Assembly: GCF_024637875.1 (NCBI RefSeq)
Contig: NZ_CP102451.1
Span: forward strand, 871,001-935,000
Direction: 5' to 3'
Length of the DNA: 64,000 bases
DNA from: Vagococcus luciliae
GTDB lineage: Bacteria; Bacillota; Bacilli; Lactobacillales; Vagococcaceae
The notes beneath the pieces are model-generated. The model worked only from the letters and a program-made list of their open reading frames with translations. It had not been told where the DNA came from and made no database searches. Position 1 is the first letter of the stretch. The number at the start of each line of letters is the position of its first letter. The translations under genes and the position numbers were made by a program. Shown here one piece after another: positions 34,342-42,446 of this stretch.

Positions 34342-34369
34342 TTGCGAAACGACAATAAGCAAGTATAAT
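34342..34369 (+). promoter_or_regulatory. yebC promoter
   Basis: TTGCGA (34342-34347), a 16-bp spacer and TATAAT (34364-34369), 60 bp upstream of the start codon. Confidence 0.7.
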
Positions 34370-34429
34370 AAAACAGAACGTTTTTGCGTTACAAAAGAAA
34401 CAATTTATTAAGAAAGAGAAGTGAGACTA

Positions 34430-35146
34430 TTGGGACGTAAATGGGCTAATATCGTAGCTAAGAAAACAGCTAAAGATGCAAACAACAGTAAAGTTTATGC
34501 CAAATTTGGAATTGAAATTTATGCAGCAGCAAAATCAGGTGATCCAGACCCGCACTCTAATCAAAAACTTCGTTTCGTTATTGATCGCGCAAAAACATAC
34601 AATGTTCCAAAACATATTATTGATCGTGCTATCGAAAAAGCAAAAGGATCTGGTGATGAAAACTATTCAGAATTACGTTATGAAGGATTTGGACCGAGCG
34701 GTTCAATGGTTATTGTTGATACATTAACAAATAATGTTAACCGTACAGCAGCAGACGTTCGTGCAGCGTTTGGTAAAAATGGTGGGAACATGGGGGTTTC
34801 TGGAGCAGTAGCCTATATGTTTGATAACACCGCTATTTTTGGTTTTAAAGGTGACGATGTTGATGAAATATTTGAGTATTTATTAGAAAAAGATATTGAA
34901 GTCAAAGATGTGTTTGAAGAAGAAGATCAGATTATTGTTTACGGAGAATCAAGTGATTTTCATGCGATTCAAGAAGCATTAAAAGAAAATGGCATTACTG
35001 AATTTTCAGTAGCTGAAATCCAAATGCTTGCTCAAAACGAAGTAGAATTATCAGAAGATGATTTAGCTCAATTTGAAAAAATGATTGATGCGTTAGATGA
35101 ATTAGAAGATGTTCAACAAATCTTCCACAATGTAGACATGGATTAA
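34430..35146 (+). CDS. yebC: YebC/PmpR family protein
   Basis: The 238-residue protein begins (M)[29 protein letters not shown] and contains [25 protein letters not shown] and [14 protein letters not shown], the family signature. The TTG at 34430 gives the conserved MGRKW start. YebC-type proteins were described as transcription regulators and later shown to help ribosomes at difficult sequences such as polyproline. Its terminator has been split by ISL3 copy B. Confidence 0.92.
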   Translation: MGRKWANIVAKKTAKDANNSKVYAKFGIEIYAAAKSGDPDPHSNQKLRFVIDRAKTYNVPKHIIDRAIEKAKGSGDENYSELRYEGFGPSGSMVIVDTLTNNVNRTAADVRAAFGKNGGNMGVSGAVAYMFDNTAIFGFKGDDVDEIFEYLLEKDIEVKDVFEEEDQIIVYGESSDFHAIQEALKENGITEFSVAEIQMLAQNEVELSEDDLAQFEKMIDALDELEDVQQIFHNVDMD

Positions 35147-35167
35147 TAAAAAAGTCAGAAGAATTAA

Positions 35168-35175
35168 ATTATTTC
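35168..35175. repeat. 8-bp target-site duplication, left copy (ATTATTTC)
   Basis: ATTATTTC precedes the IS end and recurs at 36665-36672. Confidence 0.95.
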
Positions 35176-36664
35176 GGCTCTCCGTCAAATGATGTGGATG
35201 AGTAAAATTTAGTGAATTTAAGCAACGAAAGACAACAGGTTTTCGTTGCTTATTTATTTACCTTGAAAACTAAGTAAAATTCTATATTTATAGTTTTGGA
35301 AATTTCTATAGCCATAGGCTATTCGTTTGATTAGCTTAATTTTATTGATGGTCCCTTCTAATGGTCCGTTAGAAAATGGAAACTTGAAAGTATTATTAAT
35401 TCTTGGAAGATGTTTTTTTAGTGTTCTGATAGATGTTTTCATTGGTTCAGAGATTAACTCATGACTTAATAATAGTAGATCTGAGAAAGCCTCAAAATCA
35501 TTGTTTTTACTACAATATAATAAGTTTTGATAGAGTCCGTATGTCTCAGATAGTTCTTTGCTTAAGCTTAGTAAATAATCCATAATATCTGTTTCAGGTA
35601 AGATATTTTTAAATAATCGTTGATAACGATAGTCTTTATAATTTAATTCGTTAGAGTCTTTTAAAAATAGCTTCCAATATCTCTTTAGTTTTCTATAATT
35701 CTTTAGATCATTAAGGTTTGATGTCTTAAACTTATTCATTGTTCTAATTCTTGTAATATTTAATGAACGACTAATTAATTGAACTAAGTGAAATCGGTCA
35801 ATAACCACTGAAGCATTTGGAAAAAGTTTATTAGCTAGTTTAAAATAGCCAGCATTCATATCAACAACGATCGTTGCGACTTTATTTCTTACTTTCAAAG
35901 GGTATTTTGAAAAGTGTTTTTCTAACGTAATCCTTTTATTATCTGGTAAAATATCAATAATTTTATGTGATAAGGAGTCTGAGTAGATAAAACTGTACTT
36001 ACCTTGATTGTTTTTTACAGATGTAAACTCATCAAAACATAGGTGTTGAGGCAAGTCCGTAAATTTATTTGACAGTTCTTTCCCAAATAAATTAAGAATT
36101 CTACTGATTGTAGTAGTTGATACAAAATGTCTTTTAGATAAGTCTTTCAATGAGATAGCATCGGATAACTCCATGCCAATAGACTGTTTCACTCTGTTAG
36201 CAATAAAGCAGTGCTTATCAATTTCTAAAGATTCAGCTATAAAAGAGGTGTGACATTTACGACAAAGGAACCGTTGTTTCTTTAGTGATAGATAGGTTGG
36301 ATAATGGGCAACACTTAGCCATTTTATTCGAGAAGAAATAAAACCATTTTTTACAATAGAATAGTTTTCATTCTTAATTCCACAACAAGGACAAGCCAAA
36401 GGCTTATAAGTAAGTGTTCCGCTATAGATTTTACTTCTAACTCCTTTTATCATTTTTTCTTCACAAAAAATAGAATCAAAATAAATGTTTGTGTCTTTCA
36501 AATCCAGCGACACTCGGATACAATGGTTGTGAGACATATGAATCTTCCTTTCTAAAATTTGGTTTGGTCACTTTAATTTTACCTGGAAAATTCGTATGTT
36601 TCTTTTTTATGTAAAAAAATAGATGCAGATGAATTTCTTCATCCACATCAAAAATTATACAGCC
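35176..36664 (-). mobile_element. ISL3-family insertion sequence, copy B (1489 bp, inverted relative to copy A)
   Basis: It has the same length, ends and predicted transposase as copy A, in opposite orientation. Its ends read GGCTCTCCGT at 35176 and, on the reverse strand, GGCTGTATAA from 36664. Intact ATTATTTC duplications flank it. It sits within the loop of a terminator. Confidence 0.96.
35254..36537 (-). CDS. ISL3-family transposase (copy B)
   Basis: This 427-residue protein is predicted identical to that of copy A, with the zinc-binding CPCCG/CRKCH region, helix-turn-helix and DDE domain all intact. Identity of the two proteins points to recent transposition. Confidence 0.95.
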   Translation of the reverse strand: MSHNHCIRVSLDLKDTNIYFDSIFCEEKMIKGVRSKIYSGTLTYKPLACPCCGIKNENYSIVKNGFISSRIKWLSVAHYPTYLSLKKQRFLCRKCHTSFIAESLEIDKHCFIANRVKQSIGMELSDAISLKDLSKRHFVSTTTISRILNLFGKELSNKFTDLPQHLCFDEFTSVKNNQGKYSFIYSDSLSHKIIDILPDNKRITLEKHFSKYPLKVRNKVATIVVDMNAGYFKLANKLFPNASVVIDRFHLVQLISRSLNITRIRTMNKFKTSNLNDLKNYRKLKRYWKLFLKDSNELNYKDYRYQRLFKNILPETDIMDYLLSLSKELSETYGLYQNLLYCSKNNDFEAFSDLLLLSHELISEPMKTSIRTLKKHLPRINNTFKFPFSNGPLEGTINKIKLIKRIAYGYRNFQNYKYRILLSFQGK

Positions 36665-36672
36665 ATTATTTC
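36665..36672. repeat. 8-bp target-site duplication, right copy (ATTATTTC)
   Basis: It matches 35168-35175. It contains the stop codon of the minus-strand gene that follows, which remains unchanged by the insertion. Confidence 0.95.
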
Positions 36673-37442
36673 TTCTGACTTTTTTTGCGTCGACTCATAT
36701 GTGATACCTCTTTAGAAGACTTATTCTGACTAGATTTAGGGATGATGTGTTCATCATTGTCTTTAACCCGTAATTCCAAAGTATAAGGTTCTTTGTAAAT
36801 AATACCATCTTTTTCATAAGAACCACCATTAACAAAAACACCAAGTGGGATTAAAGAATCAGCGTCATCATTAATTTTAATAGTGGCAACTTCGGTTAAG
36901 TCTTTATAGCTACTTCCAATAAATAATTTCCCTTTTGATATTTTATAAAATGGAATTAACGTATAATCTTCTAGCTCGTAAGCATAGTCATTTAATTTTT
37001 TTGCTTGAATGTAATTTTTATCAAGTAGATTATGAACGACAGTATCGATGACTTGATCACTATTATCAATTAATGTTAAAGTAAGCAACTTACCTTGTAT
37101 TTTAGGAGTTGTTGATGAGGTTTGGACAGTCTCATCAAACGTTGCATCTTCGGGCACGATATTTTCTATCAAGTTAGTGACGTCCCATTTAACTTTTTGA
37201 TTTTTAAAATAATAGATAAAGTTTAAAACTATAAAATAAGCTAATACAATAAATACTAGTAAATATAAACTCATTCTTAAGTAATTTCCATTTTGAAAAT
37301 ATCCTTTAACAATTCGCAAAATATAAAGTGTCGGAAAAACACTCACAACTGTTAATATTTTGTTTTGTAGTCTTGGATTAATATTTAAATAATTTAAAAA
37401 TTTAGTAATATTGCTTAAAATTAAGGTTAGTATTGCATCCAT
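36666..37442 (-). CDS. Hypothetical membrane protein
   Basis: I do not recognise this 258-residue protein with confidence. It has an N-terminal segment (residues 1-15) and two clear membrane helices (about 28-48 and 56-80, LRMSLYLLVFIVLAYFIVLNFIYYF). A ~150-residue predicted cytoplasmic part follows, and the protein ends in a very basic tail (MSRRKKSQKK). It starts immediately after the stop of the preceding Ser/Thr-rich gene, so the two are coupled. The stop lies inside the IS target duplication. Confidence 0.6.
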   Translation of the reverse strand: MDAILTLILSNITKFLNYLNINPRLQNKILTVVSVFPTLYILRIVKGYFQNGNYLRMSLYLLVFIVLAYFIVLNFIYYFKNQKVKWDVTNLIENIVPEDATFDETVQTSSTTPKIQGKLLTLTLIDNSDQVIDTVVHNLLDKNYIQAKKLNDYAYELEDYTLIPFYKISKGKLFIGSSYKDLTEVATIKINDDADSLIPLGVFVNGGSYEKDGIIYKEPYTLELRVKDNDEHIIPKSSQNKSSKEVSHMSRRKKSQKK

Positions 37443-37913
37443 CTAATTATTTCCCCCAGTGACTGTTTTATTTTCATTTGTTTTAGGAGAAACTTGTTTT
37501 GTTTGAACATCTGGTGTTACAGTTTCTTCTGTTTTTTCAATATCATTTTGATTGTGCACTGATTCCTGAACATCAGAAGAAGGAGTGGTATTTTCAACAG
37601 AAGATTGTTCATCTTGCGTTTGATTTTCCTTAGTTTCTTTGCTATTTTTCGTTTTATTTTGCTTTTCAGATGTTGAGCTATCTGTTTGTTGAATAGAGCT
37701 ATTGCTCGTTGTATCTGAATAGTTACTTTCTTTTGTTGTGTCTGTTTGATTTTGAGTTGTATGTGTTGTAGTTTGTGTTGTAGAAGTGTCTGTTTTTTTT
37801 GTTTTATAGTTACTTCCATCTACAACAGCAGTTGTTGCACTAATTCCCAAGGCAATACTAAAAATAGCAATAGGCTTCAAAAAAGGGGCAACAATTTTTT
37901 TATCTTTTGCCAT
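37443..37913 (-). CDS. Hypothetical Ser/Thr/Gln-rich surface protein with N-terminal anchor
   Basis: The 156-residue protein has a basic N-terminus and one hydrophobic segment (FLKPIAIFSIALGISATTAVV). About 120 residues of low complexity follow, rich in Thr, Ser, Gln, Asn and Lys, with no fold signature. It resembles a cell-wall-spanning stalk without a functional head and without an LPXTG signal. AGGAGAG precedes the ATG. The gap to the next gene is zero. The function is unknown. Confidence 0.55.
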   Translation of the reverse strand: MAKDKKIVAPFLKPIAIFSIALGISATTAVVDGSNYKTKKTDTSTTQTTTHTTQNQTDTTKESNYSDTTSNSSIQQTDSSTSEKQNKTKNSKETKENQTQDEQSSVENTTPSSDVQESVHNQNDIEKTEETVTPDVQTKQVSPKTNENKTVTGGNN

Positions 37914-38053
37914 ACATGACTCTCCTTTCGTACTAAGTCATCATCCACTATCCTATCATAACAGATTTTTTTGTTTTTAAAAAAGTAAGTGATGCTTTTC
38001 TAATATATTTAAACTATTTTTAATAAGAGTAGTCTTATTGATAACAGTCATAT

Positions 38054-38150
38054 TTGACATTTTTTTACAAAATATGTTAGTATTTTTATACAGTGAAGAT
38101 TACGTTAAGTGTAGGAACCATCTGAAAGGATGATTCCTACACTTTTTTTT
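38054..38150 (+). ncRNA. Candidate short transcript or attenuator: promoter followed at once by a terminator hairpin
   Basis: TTGACA (38054-38059) and TAGTAT (38078-38083) have an 18-bp spacer. About 25 bp later, AAGTGTAGGAA (38107-38117) pairs with TTCCTACACTT (38134-38144), with an inner CATC/GATG stem, followed by eight T (38143-38150). The product would be roughly 60 nt. The hairpin lies 34 bp before the next gene, so it could also be a leader terminator. Confidence 0.5.
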
Positions 38151-38183
38151 GCTGATTTTTAAGTTGAGAAAAGAGGAAAAAAG

Positions 38184-38690
38184 ATGAATGAAGAAAAAAG
38201 ATTACCAATGAATAAAAAAGAAGGTATTCTATATGGCATAGTGATTTGTGGTATTACCGCAACGAGCATGTGCTTTTATAATCTATATTTAGCATTTGGA
38301 GCAATCAATCAAGACATGTTAGTGACTTTTGCTAAAAGTTTGCCACTATTTTTTGTAATTGCCATGTTACTAGAAAATTTTATTGTCCGTCATTTTGCAG
38401 ATAGTCTGGTGAAAAAGTTTAGTGATCCGGCAGATAGTTTTAATGCCACACTATTGTTTACGATTTTATTTACAGTAGTAGGGATGTCTTTTTTGATGAC
38501 GTTTATTGGGGATGTTATTGGACATGGTTTAGTAGTAAATAGCTCAACGTTTAGCCGTTTTGTTATGTCATGGCCAAGAAATTTTGGCGTGGTTTTGGCA
38601 TTAGAATTATTAATTGCTCAACCAATTGCACGGAAAATTATGGTTGGCTTACATTCGAAAAAAGTAGAAGAGTGTGTTGAATACGATTAA
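38184..38690 (+). CDS. DUF2798 family membrane protein
   Basis: The 168-residue protein has four membrane helices in two pairs (KKEGILYGIVICGITATSMCFYN..., SLPLFFVIAMLLENF, LLFTILFTVVGMSFLMTFIG, WPRNFGVVLALELLIAQPIAR), the two-repeat pattern of DUF2798. The function is unknown. AGAGGAA precedes the ATG. It follows a hairpin with a T tract that may control its transcription. Confidence 0.75.
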   Translation: MNEEKRLPMNKKEGILYGIVICGITATSMCFYNLYLAFGAINQDMLVTFAKSLPLFFVIAMLLENFIVRHFADSLVKKFSDPADSFNATLLFTILFTVVGMSFLMTFIGDVIGHGLVVNSSTFSRFVMSWPRNFGVVLALELLIAQPIARKIMVGLHSKKVEECVEYD

Positions 38691-38773
38691 ATAGTAACTT
38701 TGGTGGAAACATCAAAGTTCTTTTTTTATGCTATAACTTTTAAAATTAGTGTCTAGCAATAGGAGGAAGTAAG

Positions 38774-39850
38774 ATGAGTAAACCAAAACGATTAAAACGT
38801 GGAGATAAAGTTGCAATTATCAGTTTATCAAAAGGATTATTAGGAGAAAAGTTTGTTGAACACAATTTGATTTTTGGCAAAAAAAGATTAGAGGAATATG
38901 GATTAGAAGTTATCTTTATGCCTCACGCTTTAAAAGGAATAGAGTATGTTGCTAAACACCCTGAAAAACGAGCAGAGGATTTGATTCACGCTTTTGAAGA
39001 TGACTCTATTAAAGGAATTATTTGTACAATTGGTGGTGACGATACTTACCGAACGATACCTTACTTGATGGAAAGCGAAAGATTTAAACAACTTGTCAAA
39101 GGAAAACCTAAATTATTTACTGGTTTTTCTGATAGTACTATTAATCATTTAATGTTTTATAGGCTTGGATTAACGACGTATTATGGGATGTCTTTTATTC
39201 CAGATTTAGGTGAAATTAGTGATAGCATGTTGGCTTGTACGGAAACTTATTTCACTTCTTATCTAGAAAGTAGTGAATCATACAAAGTAATTAAATCAAG
39301 TAATGTTTAGTATGAAGAACGAATGGACTTTTCTAAAAACGCACTAGGACAAGAACGAGTGAGCCATCTCGAGATAAAAGGGTATGAATTACTACAAGGC
39401 AAGTGGGTATTTGAAGGAGAGTTACTTGGTGGATGCATAGATAGCCTATACGATATGTTGACACCATTTACACATAGTGATGAGCCAGAAATAATTGAGA
39501 AATACCAAATCTTTCCAACTATAGAAGAGTGGCGAGATAAACTTTTATTTATCGAAACATCTGAAGTGAAACCATCACCAGAGATAGTTGAAAAAATGCT
39601 TGTTTGCCTAAAAGATAAAGGAATATTTGATGTGATTAGTGGAATAATTGTCGGAAAACCACAGGATGAAGTGTTTTATGAAGAATACAAACAGTCTTTA
39701 ATAAAGGTAATTGATAATAAAGAGTTACTAATAGTTTACAATGTTAATTTTGGACATGCGACGCCACGATGTGTTTTGCCATATGGAATTCGTGTGCGAG
39801 TTGATAGTGAGAAACAAGAAATCAGATTGTTAGAATCAGCGTTTATGTAA
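38774..39850 (+). pseudogene. S66-family peptidase (LD-carboxypeptidase/MccF-like) interrupted by an in-frame amber codon
   Basis: The frame from the ATG at 38774 to the stop ending at 39850 is continuous except for TAG at 39308-39310 (codon 179 of 359). The first part has FTGFSDSTINHL with the nucleophile serine; the second has GELLGGCIDSL, LLFIETSE and NFGHATPRCVLPYG, which complete an S66 serine peptidase. Family members often read W-Y-E-E-R where this reads stop-Y-E-E-R, so a TGG to TAG change is the simple explanation. S66 enzymes cleave tetrapeptides of murein or microcin-like compounds. It is likely inactive unless the codon is read through. Confidence 0.85.
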
Positions 39851-39861
39851 GAGGAAGGTCG

Positions 39862-40504
39862 ATGAAGAGATTCGCTCAAAAATAAAAGATTATTTAGACA
39901 AAAAAAGCAGTGATTTGTGATGTCGGTCAAACAAATATCACTTTACAAGCTGGTGCTATGCAGTGGACAGTTGGAGATGTCAGTGCAACAACTGGTGTAA
40001 AAGGTGTAGACGATTTTTTAGTAAAACTGTTCGAAGTGCTGTAACGAAATAATCTGCGATTAAGCCTGAATATACAGGTAAAGGGTAAAGGATTACTAGT
40101 GCTTGAACCAACATATAAATATATTATATTACTTGATGTATCACAGTGGGATAATTGATGATGGCTTATTCTTAGCCTGTGACTCAGGATTAAAACATAA
40201 AGCAATTATGCGTTCAAATATTTCGTCTGCTGTTGCAGGAAACGAAGGATTGTTTAATTTAAATATAAAAGGTAGTGGGGTTCTTTTTTTGGAATCTCCA
40301 ACACCTTATGAAGAACTGATTGAAATTGAATTATAAGATGATGTATTAAAAGTAGATGGTAATATGGCGATTGCTTGGAGCGGCTCATTAGACTTTACGG
40401 TTGAGCGTTCTGGAAAAAGTTTGATGGGGTCAGCTGTTTCAGGTGAGGGACTTGTTAATGTTTACCAAGGCAGTGGCAAAGTACTACTCGCGCCAGTAGG
40501 GTAA
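39862..40504 (+). pseudogene. AIM24-family protein, decayed
   Basis: Recognisable AIM24 pieces occur in order across frames: ITLQAGAMQWTVGDVSATTG, then after a frameshift SAVTK-stop-SAIKPEYTGKG, after another shift LLVLEPTYKYIILLDVSQWDN, then DDGLFLACDSGLKHKAIMR with SSAVAGNEGLFNLNIKGSG, a TAA at 40334-40336, and a last part ending GSGKVLLAPVG at 40504. Stops at codons 8 and 12 after the likely ATG (39862), at least three frame changes and two more stops rule out function. It is adjacent to the broken S66 gene, so the whole 38.8-40.5 kb stretch is under relaxed selection. Confidence 0.85.
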
Positions 40505-40508
40505 AAGT

Positions 40509-40542
40509 AAAAGGAAAGCAGCTAATTCAAGCTTTCCTTTTT
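40509..40542 (+). terminator. Terminator after the AIM24 pseudogene
   Basis: AAAAGGAAAGC pairs with GCTTTCCTTTT, followed by T residues. Confidence 0.8.
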
Positions 40543-40638
40543 GATACACAATTGATTCCTATTTGAATAGTATAAAAACGTTATCTATTAAATATGTTAT
40601 GATAAAAAGGTATGAATAATTATTTGGGGGATTACGTA

Positions 40639-42003
40639 ATGAACAAATACATTGGATTATTTATTGTTGTTATTTTCGGTACTTTATTAGGTGGGTGTAA
40701 TGATTCTAAAAAACAAGAAGACACGGATACTACTGAGCCTAAAGTAAGCGAGGTTAAAAAGCAACAAACAATCAATTCTACAAAAGAAATTAATGTAAAA
40801 AAAATAATTTGGGATAGTGAAAAAGAATCACAATTAAAATCATTTGTAAACGGTTGGGGAAAAGAGATGAATCAAGACTACACATTTTATGAGTCAAATG
40901 ATGAATTAAAATGGAATAACCTAGTCATTTCAGCACGTAATTTAGAAAAAAATAAAACGATTGATTTAAATGGTAAAAAACAGTCCATATCTATTTTTTC
41001 TTCTAAAGATGAGGAAAACGTGCTAAATATTGTTGCGATTGCCTCAGACGAAGAGGACAACAATGTAGATAATCACCATCTTTATTTTTTCTCTTTGTTA
41101 AATGACAAACCACTTGTGTTGATTGTCTCTGAAAAATCAACATCTTCGAATATTATAGCTTCAGAGACTAAAAATAATGAGTTGAAAAGTGGATTTACTA
41201 ATATTATAGAGCAAACAAATGAGGAATCCAATAAAACGGATACTTCAATATCAAAATTTGATACGTTATCTAATGATATAAAAGCATTACTATTAACGGA
41301 AGCTGTGGATGACAGATTGGAAACACGTTTTGATGAATTAAATCAACCAGATGCGATGTTTTTAAATTATTATATTGAGGATAATTATATCTATTTATTT
41401 TTTACTAGTGGAGTAGGTACTGGCCATCCTATATATTTATTAGAAGATGAGGGAAGTACTATAAAACCATTACAAACTGTGTCAAGGGTATCTTATGATG
41501 AATATAAAGAATTTCCACCAAAGTCTATAAATTTAGATAAAGAAATTTTATTTGAAAAATATAATGCTAATCCAGAAAAGTATGATTTGGCCGTGACAAA
41601 TTTTAAAGTAGGATCAACAATTAATGAAAAAGCAGTCTTTGAAGATATGGTTAAAAGAATAGGTATAAAAAATAAAGTTGAAAAAGAAGAAGTCGTGACA
41701 TCATCTACAAAGCCGTCAGCTGAGGAAATTTATCGTTACTATAAAGATTATATCGTGTATGATGCAGGAATTAATAGTGAAGTTTTACAGCAACGAATGG
41801 AAATGAAAGGAGTAGACGAAAATGGTTTTCCCATCATTGCTCATGTTGTTCACGGATCAGAAATCAATATTTCGATGGATGGTGATGTGATTAACTATAA
41901 TGTTTATTCTATTGGTGGAGCAAATGATGATGGAACACCTGCCAAAAGTCATTTATTCGATGCTTTCTATAATTATAAAACAGGTGAACATGGTGTAAAA
42001 TAA
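40639..42003 (+). CDS. Lipoprotein with DUF4767-like domain
   Basis: The 454-residue protein has a lipoprotein signal ending in LLGGC. The ATG at 40639 is chosen over 40612 because GGGGGATT precedes it and it gives a normal signal length. The mature N-terminal part (WDSEKESQLKSFVNGWGKEMNQDYTFYE) resembles DUF4767 of Lactobacillales lipoproteins. The C-terminal part (residues ~370-454) is separate and unrecognised. The function is unknown. Confidence 0.7.
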   Translation: MNKYIGLFIVVIFGTLLGGCNDSKKQEDTDTTEPKVSEVKKQQTINSTKEINVKKIIWDSEKESQLKSFVNGWGKEMNQDYTFYESNDELKWNNLVISARNLEKNKTIDLNGKKQSISIFSSKDEENVLNIVAIASDEEDNNVDNHHLYFFSLLNDKPLVLIVSEKSTSSNIIASETKNNELKSGFTNIIEQTNEESNKTDTSISKFDTLSNDIKALLLTEAVDDRLETRFDELNQPDAMFLNYYIEDNYIYLFFTSGVGTGHPIYLLEDEGSTIKPLQTVSRVSYDEYKEFPPKSINLDKEILFEKYNANPEKYDLAVTNFKVGSTINEKAVFEDMVKRIGIKNKVEKEEVVTSSTKPSAEEIYRYYKDYIVYDAGINSEVLQQRMEMKGVDENGFPIIAHVVHGSEINISMDGDVINYNVYSIGGANDDGTPAKSHLFDAFYNYKTGEHGVK

Positions 42004-42028
42004 ATAATTTTTATCATATTAACAAAAT

Positions 42029-42071
42029 AAAAAAACACATGAAATAAAATATATATTTCGTGTGTTTTTAT
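42029..42071. terminator. Bidirectional terminator between the DUF4767 lipoprotein gene and glnK
   Basis: AAAAACACATGAAAT pairs with ATTTCGTGTGTTTTT (G-T pair) across an AT-rich loop. Confidence 0.8.
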
Positions 42072-42075
42072 TCTA

Positions 42076-42417
42076 CTAAAGTGCTGCATCACCTGTTTCT
42101 TTTGTTCGAATACGTATAGCATTTTCAACATGATAAATGAATATTTTTCCATCTCCAACTTCACCTGTTTGACAAATATCAATAATGAGGTTTGTCACTG
42201 TATCTAATAGTTCATCAGATACAACCATATTGATTTCTAACTTTGGAACTAAGGTCGTTAAAATCTCTTGGCCACGAACATATTCTTTCCATCCTAACTG
42301 ATGCCCATAACCAAGTACTTGGGAAACGGTCATACCTTTGATTCCAACTTTTTTATATAGAGCCTCTTGTAAATCATTTAATTTTTCTTGTCTGATGATT
42401 GCTTCGATTTTTTTCAT
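42076..42417 (-). CDS. glnK: PII nitrogen regulatory protein GlnK
   Basis: This 113-residue PII protein starts MKKIEAIIRQEKLNDLQEALYKKVGIKGMTVSQVLGYG. It has the T-loop (GWKEYVRGQEI, Tyr46 near the usual modification site), the B-loop TGEVGDGKIFIYHVENAIRIRT and a normal end. PII proteins bind 2-oxoglutarate and ATP/ADP and block AmtB. It is downstream of amtB in one transcription unit; since amtB looks broken, the PII protein may have lost its partner while remaining intact. Confidence 0.92.
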   Translation of the reverse strand: MKKIEAIIRQEKLNDLQEALYKKVGIKGMTVSQVLGYGHQLGWKEYVRGQEILTTLVPKLEINMVVSDELLDTVTNLIIDICQTGEVGDGKIFIYHVENAIRIRTKETGDAAL

Positions 42418-42446
42418 TTTTGCACCGTCTTTCCATTAATATTATT

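Larger units (their letters stand above)
35148..36686. other. Bidirectional terminator of yebC and the convergent operon, interrupted by ISL3 copy B
   Basis: AAAAAAGTCAGAAG (35148-35161) and CTTCTGACTTTTTT (36672-36685) are perfect complements. Removing the IS and one copy of the target duplication restores a 14-bp stem with a 13-nt loop and T tails on both strands. Confidence 0.88.

Noticed and set aside
7967-36664. Composite transposon bounded by the two ISL3 copies
   Set aside because: The 26 kb between them is core metabolism and RNA genes, and each copy has its own matching target duplication, showing two separate insertions.
37517-37819. Second minus-strand frame rich in Lys/Gln
   Set aside because: It is an out-of-frame shadow of the Ser/Thr-rich gene; its repetitive composition follows from the low-complexity DNA.
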